This document shows, piece by piece, positions 6,346 through 7,579 of a stretch of DNA of 7,579 bases. Below the pieces are notes generated by a model. It worked only from the letters and a program-made list of their open reading frames with translations. It was not told the origin of the DNA and did not search any database. The position numbers were made by a program, and so were the translations under genes. Source of the stretch: Anaerolineales bacterium (GTDB lineage: Bacteria > Chloroflexota > Anaerolineae > Promineifilales > Promineifilaceae); assembly GCA_020432595.1 (NCBI GenBank), contig JAGQGA010000251.1:1-7579 (forward strand), read 5' to 3'. The stretch's first letter is position 1. Every line of letters begins with the position of its first letter.

Positions 6346-6372
6346 GTACTAAGGTACTATATCAATGTACTA
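6346..6372 (-). promoter_or_regulatory. Three TAGTAC direct repeats, candidate operator
   Basis: On the minus strand TAGTAC occurs at 6372-6367, 6359-6354 and 6351-6346, as CTAGTACA, ATAGTACC and TTAGTACC. Two more GTAC cores lie downstream at 6327-6330 and 6312-6315. The first two TAGTAC copies overlap the spacer and -10 of the candidate promoter, which would suit a repressor. Confidence 0.4.
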
Positions 6373-6384
6373 GATCACCGTTAA
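6356..6384 (-). promoter_or_regulatory. Candidate sigma-70 type promoter for the family 2 glycosyltransferase operon
   Basis: On the minus strand TTAACG (6384-6379; 4 of 6 consensus bases) is followed after 17 nt by TATAGT (6361-6356; 5 of 6). It lies about 136 nt before the start at 6220, leaving a long leader. The region is AT-rich compared with the genes. Confidence 0.4.
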
Positions 6385-6401
6385 AAACAGAATTACAAGT
6401 T

Positions 6402-6441
6402 GGGGGGTGGGAATAGGAAGTGGGTCAGGGGTCAGGGGGGG
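6402..6441. other. G-run tract on plus strand (G-quadruplex candidate); C-rich, rut-like on the transcript
   Basis: The plus strand has G runs at 6402-6407, 6409-6411, 6422-6424, 6428-6431 and 6435-6441, with two GGGTCAG units in tandem (6422-6435). 6422-6441 meets a simple four-run G-quadruplex pattern. The transcript of the lipoprotein gene, 19 nt past its stop, is here C-rich and almost without G, as in Rho loading sites. No intrinsic terminator is seen, so Rho-dependent termination is a reasonable guess. Confidence 0.45.
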
Positions 6442-6459
6442 AGAGTTAACCTTGTCGGG

Positions 6460-7350
6460 CTACCTTATGTCGTTCTCAAGCAGGTTGTTGTTGAAGTTGG
6501 TGATGAAGATGGTGCCGCTACGGTTGTCATGGATAAGCGTGTTGCGGATGGTGTTGCCGGGGTGTTCACCCAGCCGCACGGCATAGCCTGCGTTTTCGCG
6601 GATGACGTTGCGCTGGCTGCTGTTGGCGCTGCCCTGCTTGTTTTCGCCCACATATACGCCGCTGGTGGCGATGGTGATGCCGTCGCCCGGCTGACCGTGA
6701 TGGCATTCGATGATGTTGTTGTAGATCCAGACCCAAGAACGGCCGTTTGCCACATCCACCGCATCCACATAAATCCCCCCATACGATAGCTCGCTTAACC
6801 CACAGTTACCGGCCGGCGCGTCGTCGTCACCAATCACATTGTTGGCAATCACCACATTGGTCGCCGTTCCCCCAACCCACACATTAGAAAAACCAGCCCC
6901 CGCACCATACAGCCGCAGCCCATCCACCACCACATTCGACCCCGTAATGTACAGCACATTGCTTCCCAGCCCGTTGGCGTTAATGTGGACTTCTTGCCCC
7001 GGCTGTGCTTGCATCGTTAAATTGTTGGCACTCAGCGGCGGCAGCGGAGCCGACAGCGTAATCATCAAATTGTCGGCAAAATAAATGGTAAACGGTTCGC
7101 CGCTGTTGTTTGCCAGGGCAATGGCGCTCCGCAGGGTGCAATCGTTGGCGGCTGCGGTGCAGGGCAAAATGTCAATGGGGTCGTCGCCCCGATCAACCAT
7201 GGGCATCAAGGGGCTGCTGCTGGTCACGGTGGCCGACCCCAACTGTGGGCGTGTAGCTCCCGTATCCCGCGTTTGCGCCTCGACACCAGTCGGCCGGCAG
7301 CCCATGAGCAGGAAAATCACAGACGAGAAGAGGAAGAAACGAGGTAGCAT
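6460..7350 (-). CDS. Predicted lipoprotein with CSLREA-like segment and right-handed parallel beta-helix
   Basis: This 296-residue protein starts at the ATG at 7350, after an excellent AAAGGAGG; the frame is open to 7443 but that extension has no comparable site. The N-terminus MLPRFFLFSSVIFLLMGC is a lipoprotein signal peptide with lipobox LLMGC, lipidated Cys18. A Ser/Thr-rich linker follows. Residues 54-82 (DDPIDILPCTAAANDCTLRSAIALAN) match the CSLREA-type N-terminal segment, and from about 85 to 296 there are short strands with repeated Asn and Gly turns (NVVIANNVIG, WIYNNIIE, RNVIRENAGYAVRLGE, NTIRNTLIHDN), typical of pectate-lyase-like beta-helices. It would sit on the outside of the cell or outer envelope. 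No clear catalytic triad is seen; polysaccharide binding or lysis fits the neighbourhood. It ends cleanly with NNNLLENDIR, and is short for a secreted beta-helix protein. Confidence 0.88.
   Translation of the reverse strand: MLPRFFLFSSVIFLLMGCRPTGVEAQTRDTGATRPQLGSATVTSSSPLMPMVDRGDDPIDILPCTAAANDCTLRSAIALANNSGEPFTIYFADNLMITLSAPLPPLSANNLTMQAQPGQEVHINANGLGSNVLYITGSNVVVDGLRLYGAGAGFSNVWVGGTATNVVIANNVIGDDDAPAGNCGLSELSYGGIYVDAVDVANGRSWVWIYNNIIECHHGQPGDGITIATSGVYVGENKQGSANSSQRNVIRENAGYAVRLGEHPGNTIRNTLIHDNRSGTIFITNFNNNLLENDIR
6738..6747. repeat. Iterated palindrome AACGGCCGTT, copy 8
   Basis: A perfect copy encoding Asn202-Gly203-Arg204 in a turn of the beta-helix lipoprotein. To the right the plus strand is strongly C-rich (25 C to 6 G in 60 nt by hand count); to the left it is nearly balanced (18 G, 16 C) and becomes G-rich further away. 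Confidence 0.85.
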
Positions 7351-7354
7351 AAGC

Positions 7355-7362
7355 CCTCCTTT
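7355..7362 (-). promoter_or_regulatory. Ribosome binding site deciding the start at 7350
   Basis: AAAGGAGG on the minus strand lies 4 nt before the ATG at 7350. It is the strongest Shine-Dalgarno sequence in the window and, with the signal peptide that begins there, fixes the start. Confidence 0.85.
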
Positions 7363-7425
7363 AGCTACCTGAAAAGCCAACAAATTCGGCGGTGATGAAG
7401 TGATGCATGGTAGACAGACAGTTAA

Positions 7426-7457
7426 GCCGTTTGGCAACGGCATACATTTACTGTATG
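7426..7457. repeat. Two adjacent inverted repeats in the divergent intergenic region
   Basis: GCCGTT (7426-7431) and AACGGC (7436-7441) flank TGGC; CATACA (7441-7446) and TGTATG (7452-7457) flank TTTAC. They lie between two divergent genes, where a shared operator would be expected. Confidence 0.45.
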
Positions 7458-7459
7458 TG
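7431..7459 (+). promoter_or_regulatory. Weak promoter candidate for the plus-strand gene at 7507
   Basis: TTGGCA (5 of 6 consensus bases) is followed after 17 nt by TATGTG (3 of 6). The -10 is poor; position upstream of 7507 and overlap with the inverted repeats are the main support. Confidence 0.25.
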
Positions 7460-7506
7460 AAAAGGACGTAAATTGTTGTGCTGTGCTTAACAGGGAGGGG
7501 GTAAAG

Positions 7507-7579
7507 ATGGGAAAAATAGTTCTGAAGGGTCTAAACGGATGGTTTCTTCCAGATAGAGAGTATGTCACCTTTAACATAT
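7507..7579 (+). CDS. N-terminus of unrecognised protein, divergent, runs off right edge
   Basis: From the ATG at 7507 the frame is open for 24 codons to the edge and begins MGKIVLKGLNGWFLPD. A strong GGGAGGGGG lies just upstream (about 7491-7501), the best reason to call it a gene. It would be divergent from the lipoprotein gene, with about 156 nt between their starts. I do not recognise the family; too little is visible to describe a domain. Confidence 0.5.
   Translation, partial: MGKIVLKGLNGWFLPDREYVTFNI

Noticed and set aside
7351..7443. N-terminal extension of the lipoprotein gene to an ATG at 7443
   Set aside because: It would bury the lipoprotein signal peptide, and the strongest ribosome binding site in the window precedes 7350.

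Overview
The window looks like part of a surface-polysaccharide and envelope locus from a free-living bacterium of moderate GC content. Partner-switching (STAS) proteins, a CSLREA-type beta-helix lipoprotein and short monotopic sugar transferases together suggest a Chloroflexota-like organism. This is inference from gene style only; nothing here fixes the taxon.

Almost everything is on the minus strand, so transcription runs from right to left. The order is: a beta-helix lipoprotein (7350-6460); a gap with a candidate promoter, TAGTAC repeats and a C-rich/G4 tract; a membrane family 2 glycosyltransferase (6220-4991); a gap holding a REPIN-like double hairpin; an intact phosphoglycosyl transferase (4754-3996); a WecG/TagA glycosyltransferase fused to two STAS domains (3964-2501); a gap with an AT-rich stem-loop and two copies of a palindrome; a three-part nucleotidyltransferase/hexapeptide/sugar-transferase fusion with altered catalytic motifs (2280-673); a stand-alone STAS protein (624-268); and the N-terminus of a further protein that runs off the left edge (258-1). 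A short reading frame on the plus strand begins at 7507 and runs off the right edge.

The genes can be read as one job. The phosphoglycosyl transferase starts a lipid-linked glycan, the WecG/TagA domain adds a second sugar, and the family 2 enzyme makes or extends a polymer. The STAS domains, one pair fused directly to the WecG/TagA enzyme and one free, suggest partner-switching control of that assembly line. The three-domain fusion looks like a pseudoenzyme and may be a scaffold or regulator. This linkage is the best candidate here for an undescribed system.

A second striking feature is the 10-bp palindrome AACGGCCGTT. It occurs 8 times perfectly in 7.6 kb, in several reading frames and between genes. 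At the six copies inside genes the plus strand tends to switch from G-rich on the left to C-rich on the right.
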